A stretch of 64,000 nucleotides of DNA from positions 1 to 64,000 of the forward strand of contig CAVWDE010000007.1 in NCBI GenBank assembly GCA_963753685.1. The letters run 5' to 3'. The notes under the pieces are model-generated. The model did no database searches and was not told where the DNA came from. It worked only from the letters and a program-made list of their open reading frames with translations. Shown piece by piece: positions 1 to 10,853 of this stretch (position 1 is its first letter; each line of letters opens with the position of its first letter). This stretch comes from DATAOG01 sp963753685. GTDB lineage: Bacteria > Pseudomonadota > Alphaproteobacteria > Geminicoccales > Geminicoccaceae. The position numbers and the translations under genes are program-made.

Positions 1-450
1 CTGGGCCGGCGCCTCGGCGACCAGGCTCTCGAGGTCGAGGCGCTGGCAGACGTCGCGCAACAGGTCCGGGTCGGGCCGCCCGCTCAGCTGCTGGACCAGC
101 TCGATGTTCTGGCGCACGGACAGGAAGGGCAAGAGCGCCCCGGTCTGCGGCAGATAGCCCATGTGCCGGGCGCGCAGCCGAGCCAACTGGTCGCGCCGGC
201 CGCGCCGCCAGAGGCCGAACAGGTCGACCGTGGCCGCCTCGCCGTCCGCGAGCTCGAAGCGCATGGCCGCATCCGGCATCAGCGCGAGCCCGATCAGCTC
301 GAGCAGGGTGCTCTTGCCGCAGCCGTTGGGCCCGGCCAGCAGCAGCCGGTCGCCCGGCTCGAGCGTCAGCCGCTCGACGGTCAGCGCGAAGCTGCGGTCG
401 CGCCCGGTCCGATGCTTGGTGAGGCCCTCGAGCGTCAGGCGAGCCGCCAC
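1..450 (-). CDS. ABC transporter ATP-binding protein (N-terminal part, cut by window edge)
   Basis: This is the first ~150 residues of an ABC ATPase, read on the minus strand from a GTG at 450; the rest lies outside the window. A Walker A motif (GPNGCGKST) begins about residue 38, and the Q-loop region reads GYLPQTGALLPFLSV near residue 100, followed by the start of the helical subdomain. The style (short N-terminus, MGYLPQ) resembles the LolD/MacB lipoprotein-export or FtsE-like group, but without the signature motif the subfamily is open. It starts 14 bp after the stop of the vWA gene on the same strand, so it may be the last gene, or a read-through neighbour, of the srf-like operon. No permease is visible here. 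Confidence 0.8.
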   Translation of the reverse strand, partial: MAARLTLEGLTKHRTGRDRSFALTVERLTLEPGDRLLLAGPNGCGKSTLLELIGLALMPDAAMRFELADGEAATVDLFGLWRRGRRDQLARLRARHMGYLPQTGALLPFLSVRQNIELVQQLSGRPDPDLLRDVCQRLDLESLVAEAPAQ

Positions 451-464
451 GGGGGAAACCCGCT

Positions 465-2415
465 TCAGGGCAGCCGCGAGAGCGGGATCGCGAACACCTG
501 CTCGCCGGGCGCAGCACCCTGGTAGAGCGCCGTCCAGAGCGCCGGGTCGTTGTGCACCTGCTCGTAGTAGACGAGCTTGGACTTGATGCCGTCGATGATC
601 TCGCGCTGCCGGCCGCCGCCGAGCTGGGCCCAGGCGTTCTGATCGAGGCCCATGATCTCGCTCTGATAGGGCAGGTCCTCGAGATACTCGCCGACCGCGG
701 TGCCGAGGCTCTGGAAATCGACGTCGACCACCCGATCGGGCTCGCGCGCCATCACCGCCATCGCCTCGCGCAGCTGCTGGAACAGCAGGCCCGCATCCAT
801 GCGCACGGCGAGGTTGCCCTCGAACTTGTCGACCAGGGCCTTGAGCACATCACGCATGGTCGCGAGCTGGTTCTTGGACAGCATCAGGCGGATCTCCGGC
901 ACCTTGCGCCTGGGGTCTTCGAAGGCGATTTCGGACATCCAGGCCTCGAATACGCTCGGCGCCTGGGTGCCCTCGACGCGGCCGAGATAGGCCAGCTGCA
1001 TGGCGAGGCCGACCAGGCGCGCCTGGTCGGCGACCGGATCGCCGGTCGACGCCTCGGCCCGGCTGACGATGCCTTGCGCGGTATCCTTAAGCTGCCCGAC
1101 CAGGGTCTGGCTGAGCGTGGTGACGGCGCTCGTGAAGGCCGCGACGCTGCCGTCGGCGACCGGATAGTAGAGGTTGGCGCCGTTGAACTTGGACAGCGTG
1201 CGGTAGGCCTGCTCGGCGCGGTCGTGGTCGAACGCGCCGGCCGGCGTCTTCAGATGCAGGGTGTAGATCGCAACACCTTTGTCGGTGGCGGCGGCGTTGA
1301 CCTCGGCCGGCGCGAGCTTGACCGACGCGTTGGGATCGTCGCGGGCGCGCGGGCCGGCGTCGGTGATCAGGATGATGTAGCGGCCATCGAACTTCGACCA
1401 GTCGACCTCTTTGATCGCGGCGTTGACCCCGGCCATCGAATCCTCGTCGAACCCTTTGCTCGACACGGTCGCTTCCTGGACGTCGGCCAGATCCTTGATC
1501 ACCTGGCCCGGGTCCTGGTCGGGGGCGAGGTTGACGTAGGTCTTGGTCAGATAGTCGAGGCCGGGCACCAGCTTCAGGCTGTCGCGAAAGGCGATCAGGC
1601 CGAAATCGACGCGCTTGCCGACCTCGGACGCGGCGACCGTGTCGTAGATGTGCTTGATCGCCGCGCGGGTCGAATCGATGTAGGGGCCCATCGAGGTCGT
1701 GGTGTCGATCACGAACACGATCCCGGCCTTGAACTTCTTGAGCAGCTCCTCGCGGCTCGGCCGCTGCGGCTGGAGCGGATTGATGCCGAGCGGTATCGAG
1801 GCGACCTTGAGGATCTTGTCGCGAAAGCCGCTCGCCAGGTAGGTGTCGTCGAACTGCAGGATCGGCAGCAGGTAGAAATGGTCGGAGATGTCGATGTAGG
1901 TCTCGGGCTCGATCGAGACGACCCCGGAATCCGGCGGCAGCTGGTTGCGCGATCGCCTCTTTGCGCAGCTCGGCCGCGCGCGGCACGATGTTCTCGGACT
2001 CCAGCAGGTCGATCAGGTGGTCGCGGGTATCGAACAGGAGCGTGCGCTCGCGCCCGGCCGGATTGCTGAAGGCGGCGACGATCGTCTGCTTCCAGTCGAT
2101 GGTGGTCTCGGCCGGCAGCCAGCCCGTCGTGCTGCCGTCGCGGGTGTGGCCGACCTCGACCCAGGGCTTGCCGCCGACATCCTTCCGATCATACACATAG
2201 AACAGGGAAAAAGCCGGCAGGGTCGCCTCGAGGACCTGGGCATCGGCTGCCGGCTGGGCGCGCAGATCGACGCCGGGGCGGGTCAGCACCTTCTGGAAGA
2301 GGGTATGCTTGCCCTCCATGAGCAGGGGCTGGCGATCGGCCTGCGCCGCCGGCGCCATGACCACCATCAGGAGCAGCAGCAGGGTCGCCGGTGCCGTCCA
2401 GGACGCTGGTGCCAT
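465..2415 (-). CDS. Secreted SH3-like/vWA domain protein of the srf-like cluster, interrupted by a frameshift
   Basis: Starts at the ATG at 2415, giving a clear signal peptide (hydrophobic LLLLLMVVMAPAAQA, cleavage likely near residue 25), then an SH3-like segment (about residues 35-115: VDLRAQP, GGKPWVEV, GWLPAE). A von Willebrand factor A domain begins near residue 237 with a MIDAS motif DTTTSMG and a second metal-loop ITDAGPRARDD. vWA domains bind protein partners through a metal ion. The reading frame is broken at about 1947: frame one ends in ...RKEAIAQ and the vWA-containing frame resumes at QLPPDSGVVSIEP; removing one base from the GCGCAACC run restores AIANQLPPDSG. It is either a sequencing error or a pseudogene. 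It follows the Sel1-like gene by 32 bp. Confidence 0.8.
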
Positions 2416-2447
2416 CCGACCTACCTCCCTACGCCCGCCCCTTTTTC

Positions 2448-3584
2448 TCACTGGCCGTGCGGACAATCCTGGCTGACCCAAGGCTGGGCGGTGTCCTGGC
2501 TCGCGCACAAGGTCCGCAGATCCGCCTCGGCCTCGCTCGTCCCGGCGTCGATCGCGCGTTTGTAGTAAAGCGCCGCCTGCTCGGGGTTGGGCTTGGAAAA
2601 GGGCGAGCTCTGAGCACTGTAGTACGCCGGATCGTACCAGCGGCCGATCGCTCTGAGCGCCGGTCCGCTGCCCCGCTTCATCGCTTCCTCAAAGGCCAGC
2701 AGGGCGGTCTCGAGATCGCCGCCGTTGGCCGCGCCCTGGCCGAGCTCGAACAGCCGGTCGGGGGCGGGCTCGGGCGTCTTGCCGACGTAGTCGAGCAGAT
2801 CCGCGCGCCAGTTGTGCGCTGGGGCGGGGGTTGGTGCCGGTTGGGGTGCCGGCGCCGGCGCAGGCGTCGGAGTTGGGGGTGCCGGCGTCGGTGTCGGCGC
2901 GGTCGCGGGCGGCGAAGGCTGCAGCCAGCGGTCCAAGAGCCCCGATTGCCAGATACCCCCGATGATCAGGAGCAGCGCCAGCAGGCCGATCGCCGGCGCC
3001 AGCCAGCGCCTGGGCTTGGGCACTGGCTTCGGTGCGGGCGGCGTCGGCGCGGGCTCAGGCGGCTTGGGTTCGAGCGCCGGCGGCTCGGGCTCGGGGGGCT
3101 CCGGCTCGGGTTCGGGCTCGGGCGGCAGCTCCAGGATCGGCGTCGGTGGCGGGGGGGCCGGCTCGGGCGGCGGCGGTGGCGCGGGTCGGACCGGCGCCGT
3201 GGGTTGGCGCGGCTCCCGGGTCGGCCGGGCGAGGGTCTGGTCGGCCGCCCCCGGCGAGGGTGCGATGTCCGGCCAATAGCTGCGCAGCGTCAGGCCGAGG
3301 GCAGGCAGCTCCAGCTCGATCGGGGCGTCGGCCGCCATCCGGTCGACCACCGCCGGCCCGACCTTGAGGACGACCCCGCCGGCCTCGGGCTCGACCGCAT
3401 CCGGCTCGAGCAGCGCCGGGCTGTTCTGCCAGCCCTGCGGACCCAGATGCTCGGCCTCGGCACCGAGCCGGCGCAGCCGGAACCTCGGATCGGCGAGCTC
3501 ATCGACCCCCTCGAGGCGGAGGCAGGCGTGGCCCGGCGGCGCGCTGGTGTCCTCATCGATCGTCAGACGAACGCCATCAGCCAT
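2448..3584 (-). CDS. Proline-rich single-pass membrane protein with Sel1/TPR-like C-terminus (srf cluster)
   Basis: 378 residues from the ATG at 3584, which overlaps the end of the SrfC gene by 8 bp. The N-terminal ~120 residues form a compact unknown domain (FHA-like or beta-rich; I cannot assign it). Residues ~135-205 are a Pro/Glu linker (repeated PEPEPE). A membrane segment follows (WLAPAIGLLALLLIIGGIW, ~residue 205), then a second Pro/Ala/Thr linker. The last ~110 residues look like Sel1/TPR-type helical repeats (LLAFEEAMKRGSGPALRAIGRWYD, AALYYKRAIDAGTSEAEADLRTL). The layout suggests a periplasm- or cytoplasm-facing scaffold tethered to the membrane through flexible linkers. The function is unknown; the family assignment rests on the neighbours. 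Confidence 0.78.
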   Translation of the reverse strand: MADGVRLTIDEDTSAPPGHACLRLEGVDELADPRFRLRRLGAEAEHLGPQGWQNSPALLEPDAVEPEAGGVVLKVGPAVVDRMAADAPIELELPALGLTLRSYWPDIAPSPGAADQTLARPTREPRQPTAPVRPAPPPPPEPAPPPPTPILELPPEPEPEPEPPEPEPPALEPKPPEPAPTPPAPKPVPKPRRWLAPAIGLLALLLIIGGIWQSGLLDRWLQPSPPATAPTPTPAPPTPTPAPAPAPQPAPTPAPAHNWRADLLDYVGKTPEPAPDRLFELGQGAANGGDLETALLAFEEAMKRGSGPALRAIGRWYDPAYYSAQSSPFSKPNPEQAALYYKRAIDAGTSEAEADLRTLCASQDTAQPWVSQDCPHGQ

Positions 3585-6235
3585 GGGCGGCGCTGCCCTG
3601 GAGGCCTTTGACCAGCTGGCCGATCCGCAGGTTCTGCTCGAGGTCGACCGTCTGGCCCTGGCTTTGGGTCGCGTTGTCGCGCACCAGCTGGACGAAGGCG
3701 AACACCCAGTCGGTGATGAAGGTGTCGGTGTAGGGCAGGGGCTCCGGGCCGAGCCCGCCGCCATCGTGGCAGACCGGCCGGGGCGCGAACACCGGCCGGG
3801 ACTCGCCGTCGGCGACCTGGGGACGCTGCTCCAGCGGATCCCGATCGAACCCGAGCTGGGCCACGAAGCGGTTGATCAGGGTCGCCGCGAGCAGCGCGGG
3901 CTTGGCCGGATTGCTGCGCTCGATGTAGGTGAAGCGGCGCACCGAAGCGCTCACCTGGTGGGCGACCTGCCGGCGTTTGGCGCCGCCGATCAGCTCGCTG
4001 GTGAGCTCGGCCAGGTTCGTGCTCTCGAGGTGCAGGCTGTGGCAGAGCCGCGCGTTCTGCGGCACCCTGTGCAGGCGCTCCATCCAATGCTTGAGCGCCG
4101 CCTCGGCGAGCAGCTCCTCGCGGGTGCGGGCGATCATGGTGCCCCCCGACGCGCTCCCCATGGCGCCATTGCCGCTGCCCGCCTCCCCCGCGCCGGGCCG
4201 GGGCAGACCGGTGGGCAGGGGACGCGGCCGGCGCGCCGCACTGGCCTGCGACCGGCTGACGATCACCGTGTCCTCGGGCGGCTGCGCCTCGACCCGGTAG
4301 AGCACGTCGGCGAGCTCGTCGGCCGGCACCTGGAGCGCCCGGATCAGATGGCCGAAGCGCCCGAGGTCCGCGGTCCCGTACAGCTCCTCGACGACCTTGC
4401 CGGCGACCGCGAGGCGCTGCTCGAGGCGTTCCTCCAGGTCGTCGGAGACGTAAAAGCGCCTGAGGCGCTCGGCCATCTGGCTGCGCAGGGTCATGAGCCG
4501 GCTCTGCACCTGGCTCTGCTTGAGCGCCGGGTTGCAGACCGGGGCCAGCAACTCGGCAAGGTAACCGACCCCGCCGTCGTTCAGCTTCAGCGCCTCGTCC
4601 CACGCGCGTCCGGCATCCTCGAAAGTGCGTCCGCACCGCCCCGACCCCGAGGCAGGACGCCCTGAGACCGCTCAGATAGTCCACCCGATCCGCGCGCACC
4701 TCGACCTCGCGCTTGCGCTTGGGGTCGGCGGGATCGTCCTCGTAGACGATGATCGTCTCGGCCGGGTAGTTGGGGTTGCGCAGCCAGTAGCAGTTGGCGA
4801 ACGGGTGGCCCGGGGTCCACTCGTCCGGCCAGTCGTGGGCCTTGCCGAACGAGCCGGTGAGCGAGGCCTCCATGCGGTTCTTGAACCGGACGCCGGGGTC
4901 CTTGGCGTCGCCGCCCGCCTTCTCCACGAAATGGGTGTCGAACTTGGTCAGGACGAAGAACAGGACGCAGGGCTTGCCCGCCCGCTCGGCCGGCGTGGGC
5001 CCGTGCGAGAGCGCGATCCAGTGGTCGATCATCGCGGGCAGGGTCGTGACTTCGAGGTTGGAGGGCGGGATGCATAAGAGCATCGAGGTCAGCTCCTGCT
5101 CGGCGACGTAGCGGTCGAACAGATAGGCGACCTTGCCGCGCAGGAAGGTCTCCTTGAGCGCGTCCTCCTTGGTCAGGAACTCGGCGAGCGGCAGCGGCTG
5201 GCGCGAGCGCGCGCCCGGGAAGTCGAGCAGATCGGTGTCGGTGAAGAACGGCCAGGGCTGCTCGGCCATGACGATCCGGAGCTCGGCCGTGAGTGCCGCG
5301 ATCACCGGCCGCGGCAGCTGCACCGGCGCTCCCGAGAAGCTCCGGATCGCGAGCGGCTCCTGATTGCCATGCCCGAGCCCGGCCAGCGTCGCGACGTCGA
5401 TGATGCTCTTCTCACGCGGAATCAGGGCGTCGATCGGGCCAAACGCCTCGGCCGCGTAGCCCAGCCGCTCGAGCGCCGCGAGCAGGGTCCTGGCGAGGTA
5501 CGAGAACCGTTCGTGGGCGCCCCAGAGCAGGCTGAACAGCTCGGTCCGAGCCTCGCCGTCGAGCTTGGGTGCGAGCGCCGAGGCCTCGTCCCAGAAGCTC
5601 GCCAGCGCGCCCAGGTAAGGTATGCCCGCGAACTGCTGTTCGAAATACTCCTGGATGTCCCAGACGTCCTCGTCGGTCAGGCCCGGCCGTTCCGCGCCGG
5701 CGGCCGCGCGCGCCCGCGCCAGCACGGCATCGATCCGCTCCGCGGTCGGCAGCGGCTCGACCTTGAGGTCGCCATCGAGGAAGAAGGTGTTGCCGATGAT
5801 CTTGATGATGTCGGCGGCCGACAAAAGACGCAGGCAGACCGGATGGCCCGGCGGGTGCGGCTGCGCCCGGATCGAGAAGCGGGTCACGAGGCCGGTCGAT
5901 TCCTTCTCGCCGACCGGGTTGATGTCGCGGATGAAGTCCTTGGCCTCGCCCTCGAAGATGCTGCGCAGGGGCCGATCGCTGGGGGCGGCCAGCACCGAGA
6001 CGAGATAGGACTTGCCGGCCTGGCTGGGGCCGAACACGCCGACGCACATCGGCCGCTCGACCGCGGCCTCGAGCTTCCTCGCCGTGGTCGTGAAGCGGCG
6101 GAACTCGCGGGTCAGCACCGGCCGCTCGGGGCCGATCGTGGCCTGGTTGGCTTGCGTCTCGAACCACTCGATGGCGCCGCGCGCGTGCCCGGCGGTCTCC
6201 CGGCAGGTCTCGGCGAGCTTGGCATTGTCCACCAT
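3577..6235 (-). CDS. srfC: SrfC-family dynamin-like GTPase, with a frameshift
   Basis: Begins at the ATG at 6235 behind GGGAGGACGTC and reads about 885 residues after frameshift repair. A P-loop GVFGPSQAGKSYLVS (~residue 65) follows an N-terminal helical region with the conserved REFRRFTTTARKLE block; the switch II/Walker B-like LLDFPGARSR is near residue 338 and a G4-like LTKFD near 431. The pattern matches virulence factor SrfC, a large P-loop protein of the dynamin-like type. The frame breaks at about 4622-4624: the 5' frame drifts into an arginine-rich shadow, while removing one T of a TTT run joins VRTHFEDAGRAWDEALKLNDG to the C-terminal 324-codon frame that ends at 3577. The C-terminal helical region is otherwise intact. 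Confidence 0.82.
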
Positions 6236-6252
6236 GACGTCCTCCCGCCCGC

Positions 6253-9200
6253 TCAGCGCACCGCCAGAATGCCGGTATCGAGCCAGTAGGCGTCGTCGGA
6301 GCCGAGCGTCTGCAGGCGGAGCAGGACGTCGCTGGTCCGGAGGCTGTCCCGCTGGGCGTCGACCACATCCACGATCCGGAACTCCTCCTTGATCGCCTCG
6401 GCGTTCTGGCGACGCTCCTCGGGCGTGTCATCGTCGAGATCGGCGTCGAGCTCGGCCCGCTCCAGGGTGACGGTGAACGGCTTGTGCTGGCTCGCGGCGC
6501 GCTGCGGATTGGCGAACTTCAGGCTGTAGAGGGGGCTCGCCATCCAACGCTCGAGCGGCAGCTGGCGAAAGCCGATCCGCATCGGCGCCGCGAGCCGGAC
6601 CTGGGCGCTGGCCGGCGCCTGCGATGCCTTCTTGTCCAGATCGAGCTCCTTGAAGATCAGCTTCTCGTCCAGGATCTGGCCGGACAGCTCCATCTGGCCG
6701 ACATAGCGCGCGGTCGACTTCAGCAACAGCCGCTTGGTGTCGAGGCTGAAGTTCTCGATCTGGCCCTCGGCCAGGATGCAGAGCATGGCGCCGACCACAA
6801 CCGTGCTCTTGGGGTCGTCGATGCCGAGATTGTCCTTGCCGCGGAAGGGGTACCAGGTGCCGACGCGGTAGCGGTGCATCGGGATCAGGCGATCAGGGCG
6901 TCACCGGCAAAAGCTCCACCAGCATGTCGCCGATGGTCGGCAGGCGCGACGGCCGGCCGGCAACCAGCACGATGTCGCAGTCGAGCGCATTGATCGCCTC
7001 GGCGAGCAGGCCGATCACCTGGCGCATGACGCTGCGCACGACCTGCTCGATCTGGCGGGCATCGAGCGCGAAACTCGTGCCGATCAGCCGGAAGTCGCGG
7101 GCGCCGGCGCGGTGCACGGCGTCCTCGAGATAGGCCGCGACCCGCTCGCCGACCAGATCGCCCGCTTGGCGCTCGCCGGCCGCCTCGGGGGCGATGCCGA
7201 AGAACTCGCCGAAGCTCAGGATGCGCGCCGGCGCATCGACCTGCGCCTCGCCCTCCTCGACCGCGTGCAGCATGGCGAGCCCGATCGGGATCAGTACGCG
7301 GGTCACGAACAGACGCCGGAGCTGCTTTTGCTGCTCCTCCATGCCGATCCGGTCGCCGCCGAACAATTCCTGCAGCAGCTCGCGGGCATTGTGCAGACCG
7401 GCCTCGCGCAACTGGGCGGCCAGCCCCGGCAGGACGACCCGCTCGATCACCGCCTGCAGGATGTCGTCGCCGGCGATCTTGAAGCCCTCGCGGAAGTTCT
7501 GGGTCGGCAGGATCGACCGGTTGTCCTCGGAACAGTAGGTGGTGATGATCAGATCGGTGGTGCCGCCGCCGATGTCGACGCTCGCGATCCGGAGGCTCGG
7601 CTGCGGCGGCGCATCCGCGGGCGCCGGCTGGGCCGGATCGTCGACGAACGGCCGCTCCTTGCCCAACAGCCGGAAGAACTCGGTCAGCTGGCCGGAGAAC
7701 TTCTGGGTGATCTCGGTGTAGAGATAGACCAGATGGGTGCAGCTGGCCTCGTCCCAGCGGATGACCACCCGCGGCTCGGTGAGGCCCGGCGGCGGTTGAT
7801 GGCTCCAGCCGAGCAGGTCCCAGACCAGGCGGACCGCACCCTCGGCGCGCGAGCGCATCAGGCGCTGCTCCTGGAGCGGTGTCGCCGGCGGCAGGGTGAT
7901 GATGATGCGCTTGAGGCGCCTGGGCACGTCCGACTGCTTGCGGCCCTCGCGCAGGCCCGGCTGATTGATCAGGCAGAGCGCCTGGACCACGATCTCGCTG
8001 ATCATGAAGCCGTAGAGGGCCGAGCGCGAGAACCTGGAGCGGATCGCGCCCTGCTTGCTGTCGCTGCGCCGACGACGGAGCCCGGCCTTCTCCTCGGCCT
8101 CGATCTGGCGGATCACGTCGCCGGTCTCGTTGATGAACCGGCGGGCGGCGCGCGCGATGCTCGGGTCTTCGCCCGCGCTGGTGTAGTCGCCGGCCTGGAA
8201 GCGCCATTCCTGGTTGACCGGGTCGACCGACCAGAGATAGCGCTTGGGGCTCGACATGCCGGTCGTGGCCTCGGTGCCGACGGCAGCACCCGCGACCCGG
8301 ACCGCCTCCGGCCCGACCCTGACCAGGCTCGGCCAGAAGAAGCTCCGGCTGCGCCCCGCTCGCCTGGCGATGTATTCCTTGCCGAAGCCGGCCTGGGCGA
8401 ACTCGACCCGGCTTTCGAACGGGTCGGCGTAAATCAGCTGCGGCCGGCCGAGGTCGCGCAGCTCCAGCACGTAGCTGTTGTTGAGGTCGAACTGGGCCTG
8501 ATCGGGATAGGTCTCGATCAGGATGCCGCAGGTCCGGCTGTTGCCGACATCCAGCACGAGGTCGACGTCGACCGGCGCGTAGCGGCGCTCGGGCGAGATC
8601 GTGTCGAGCAGCTTGAGGCGCGGCGGCCGGAGTGCGTCGTCGAGCAGCTCGAGCAGGGTCAGATAGCGCGCCCAGTGCTCGTGGCGGTAGGGAAAATCCT
8701 CCTCGCGCAGCGGCCGCCCGGGGCGCTGCGCCTGCTTGAACTCGCGGAACAGCTCCAAGAGCCAGTCGTCGACCCATTTTTGCGGGTCCTGGCCGCCGAA
8801 CGCCTCGGGCTCCGGCCAGGCGAGGAACCAGCTCATCTCCTCGGGCCGCCAGGCGAAGCGGAACTCCTGCTCATCCTTGGCGTCCTCGAACGAGGGCACC
8901 AGATAGGCGCGGTTCGCGACCCTTTGGGCGACGTCGGTATCGAACGCCAGGACCACGCGGTGGCTCAGCGCCCGCGGCCCTTCGGGCACTTCCAGCGGGG
9001 TCACCAGCGCGCGCGCCCAGTTGGTCGGCCCGGCGTCGAGCAGCTCCTCGCCATAGGCGCCGCGCCCGGGCCGGATGCGCAGATAAGGTACCGGCACCCA
9101 CTTGTTGAGGAACGGCTCGAGCGCCTTGACCTTGTTGACGTCGTAGTGCTGCTCCTCGGGGTCGCTGGCGCTCAGGACCGGCGCGTCCTGCTGGTCATCG

Positions 9201-9388
9201 CCGGTGAGCGGGATGAAGCGCAGCCGGACCGAGCCATCATCCAGAGTCACGGAGCGGTCGGGGCGCTCGACGAAGCTCCGGCCAAGCCGCTTGGTCTCCT
9301 CGAGATTGAAGCCGAAATCCAGGAACTGGACGCCGCTGTAGGGCACCAGGGTGACCGTCTTCTTCCATTCGGTCAGCGGCTTCAGCAT
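6253..9388 (-). CDS. srfB: SrfB-family actin/Hsp70-fold ATPase, with a frameshift near its C-terminus
   Basis: Starts at the ATG at 9388, sharing one base with the upstream stop (TGATG). Three ASKHA-type nucleotide-binding motifs are visible: phosphate-1 LVLDVGNSRTCGI (~residue 277), phosphate-2 SVDIGGGTTDLI (~605) and an adenosine-type loop VLVAGRPSRLPTI (~813). This identifies the SrfB family (Salmonella SsrB-regulated factor B), about 1000 residues in other bacteria. The frame stops early at 6893 after LLPVTP; deleting one C from GCCC there gives VTPDRLIPMHRYRVGTWYPF and continues another ~210 residues to 6253, so the C-terminal part is split off by a +1 shift. The 17-bp gap to srfC indicates co-transcription. 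Confidence 0.85.
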
Positions 9389-10842
9389 CACTGGTGATCC
9401 GTCGATCGGCCCGCGGGCGGACAAGCGGGTTGCTCGGGTGGCGGCGGCGCGTCGGTGATCTCGAACTCCTTGACCATCACGGGCTGCCTGGGTCGGTCTG
9501 CCATACCACTGACCTGTTGCCGATCGCCCAACACATCGAGCTCGACCTGGAAGGGGATCGAGCGCCGGCGGTCGCCCCGGCGGTCGAACAGACTGACATA
9601 CACCTGATAGGTGCCATTGGCCGGCTTGCTCGGCCAGAAGATGTTCTCGATCGGCGTGCGCGAATGCCTGCCGCTGGCGTTCATGTCGACGTCGAGGCGC
9701 CCGCCGCAGGCGCTCCTCTGGTTGAACCAGATCGTGCCGCCGTCCGGGCAGACCACCGCGAGATCGAGATCGGCCGTGCCGTCCCAGCCGAGCGACACGG
9801 TCACTCGGCCGGTCTGGCCGCCCACCTGCTGGCGGCGGCGGTCGAGCTCGGAGACCTGGCAATCGGGCGGCGGTGGTGGCGCCTCGGCCTTGGGCGGCGG
9901 CGGTGGAGGGGGCGGCGGCGGTGGCGGCGGAGGCGGCGGAGACGGGGGCTCGGGCGGCGGTGGCGGTGGCGGCGGCAGCTCGGCCTGGGTCACGGGCGGC
10001 TGGGGTTGGCAGCTGGCGGCGGCGCCCGCCAGCTGGCGCTGCAGCTGGGCGATCTCCTGCTCGAGCTGGCGCTGGCGCTCGAGTTCGCGGGCGAGGTCAT
10101 CGTTGGCGGCGACCGCGACGGGCAGCGGGCAGCGGGCGAGCCAACCCGGCCAGACGCGCCCGCCCGGCCAGCCGACGCCACAGGCGATCAGCATCAGATA
10201 GCCGATCGCTGCGGCGAGCAGGGCAAACAGCAGCCAGAGCCAAGCCGCTGGCGAGACCAGGCGACGCTCGACGATCACCGGCACGATCGTGGCAGCGGCC
10301 GGCGCGGCTGCCAGCGGCGGCGGCATGGCGGCTGCGGCGTCGGGGGGCGGCGGGGGCGGCGCGAGTCGGCGGGTTCGGATCCAGCTGCCGAGCACGCCCT
10401 TGGGCGCATCCGGATAGTCCTTGAGGTGGGCCCAGGCGAGCAGCACCGGCTGGCCGCCGACCACGCGCACGAACCCGGGGTCCGGGATCTCGAGCGCGGA
10501 CTGGAGCAGCGCCGCCTTCTGGGCCGAGTCCGCACCCTGCGACTGGGCGAGGCGCTCGGCGAGCGCCCGGATGTCATCGTAGCGCTGCCGGAGGCGCTGC
10601 TCGACCTCGGCCCGGGCGGCTGGGGTCAGCGTGTCGAGGGGTGCTGCCACCCCGTCGCGCGGCGCGTACCAGTCGGTCGTGCGGCCGTCCGGGTTGGGCA
10701 CCGGCTCGGCGAACAGGGCGGCGTGGTCCTCGCCGAGGTGCTGGGTCAGGACCTGGACCAGCAGGCCGTAGTCGCGTTGCCCGGGCGCACCGACCGGACG
10801 CAGGCCCTGATTGGGTGTGCTGGCGATCCAACGGCTGTCCAT
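9388..10842 (-). CDS. SrfA-like membrane protein with C-terminal DUF2135-like domain
   Basis: 484 residues from ATG 10842. The N-terminal ~190 residues match the SrfA type: an ELFAEPVPN/TDWYAP block followed by a helical segment and a QPVLLAW motif. A membrane span lies near 196-220 (LWLLFALLAAAIGYLMLIACGV), then a short coiled coil (ELERQRQLEQEIAQLQRQL) and a long run of prolines (~285-320). The C-terminal domain (~330-430) contains VSLGWDGTADLDLAVVCPDG and GGRLDVDMN, typical of DUF2135/YfaP-type beta domains. The protein is likely anchored in the inner membrane with the DUF2135-like module outside. Its stop overlaps the srfB start (TGATG), implying coupled translation and stoichiometric partnership with SrfB. 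Confidence 0.82.
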   Translation of the reverse strand: MDSRWIASTPNQGLRPVGAPGQRDYGLLVQVLTQHLGEDHAALFAEPVPNPDGRTTDWYAPRDGVAAPLDTLTPAARAEVEQRLRQRYDDIRALAERLAQSQGADSAQKAALLQSALEIPDPGFVRVVGGQPVLLAWAHLKDYPDAPKGVLGSWIRTRRLAPPPPPPDAAAAMPPPLAAAPAAATIVPVIVERRLVSPAAWLWLLFALLAAAIGYLMLIACGVGWPGGRVWPGWLARCPLPVAVAANDDLARELERQRQLEQEIAQLQRQLAGAAASCQPQPPVTQAELPPPPPPPPEPPSPPPPPPPPPPPPPPPPKAEAPPPPPDCQVSELDRRRQQVGGQTGRVTVSLGWDGTADLDLAVVCPDGGTIWFNQRSACGGRLDVDMNASGRHSRTPIENIFWPSKPANGTYQVYVSLFDRRGDRRRSIPFQVELDVLGDRQQVSGMADRPRQPVMVKEFEITDAPPPPEQPACPPAGRSTDHQ

Positions 10843-10853
10843 GCGCTGGCGCC

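Noticed and set aside
552..2069. 505-codon plus-strand ORF opposite the vWA gene
   Set aside because: Composition is an antisense echo of the GC-rich coding strand (runs of LGLDAVDDLALP-type repeats) and has no family; the minus-strand signal peptide and vWA motifs are real.
7112..9397. 761-codon plus-strand ORF opposite srfB
   Set aside because: Shadow frame of the srfB gene; no recognisable domain, while the minus strand holds three ATPase motifs in order.
9880..9970. Dense GGCGGCGGT repeat, first taken for a microsatellite
   Set aside because: It encodes the in-frame polyproline linker of the SrfA/DUF2135-like protein.
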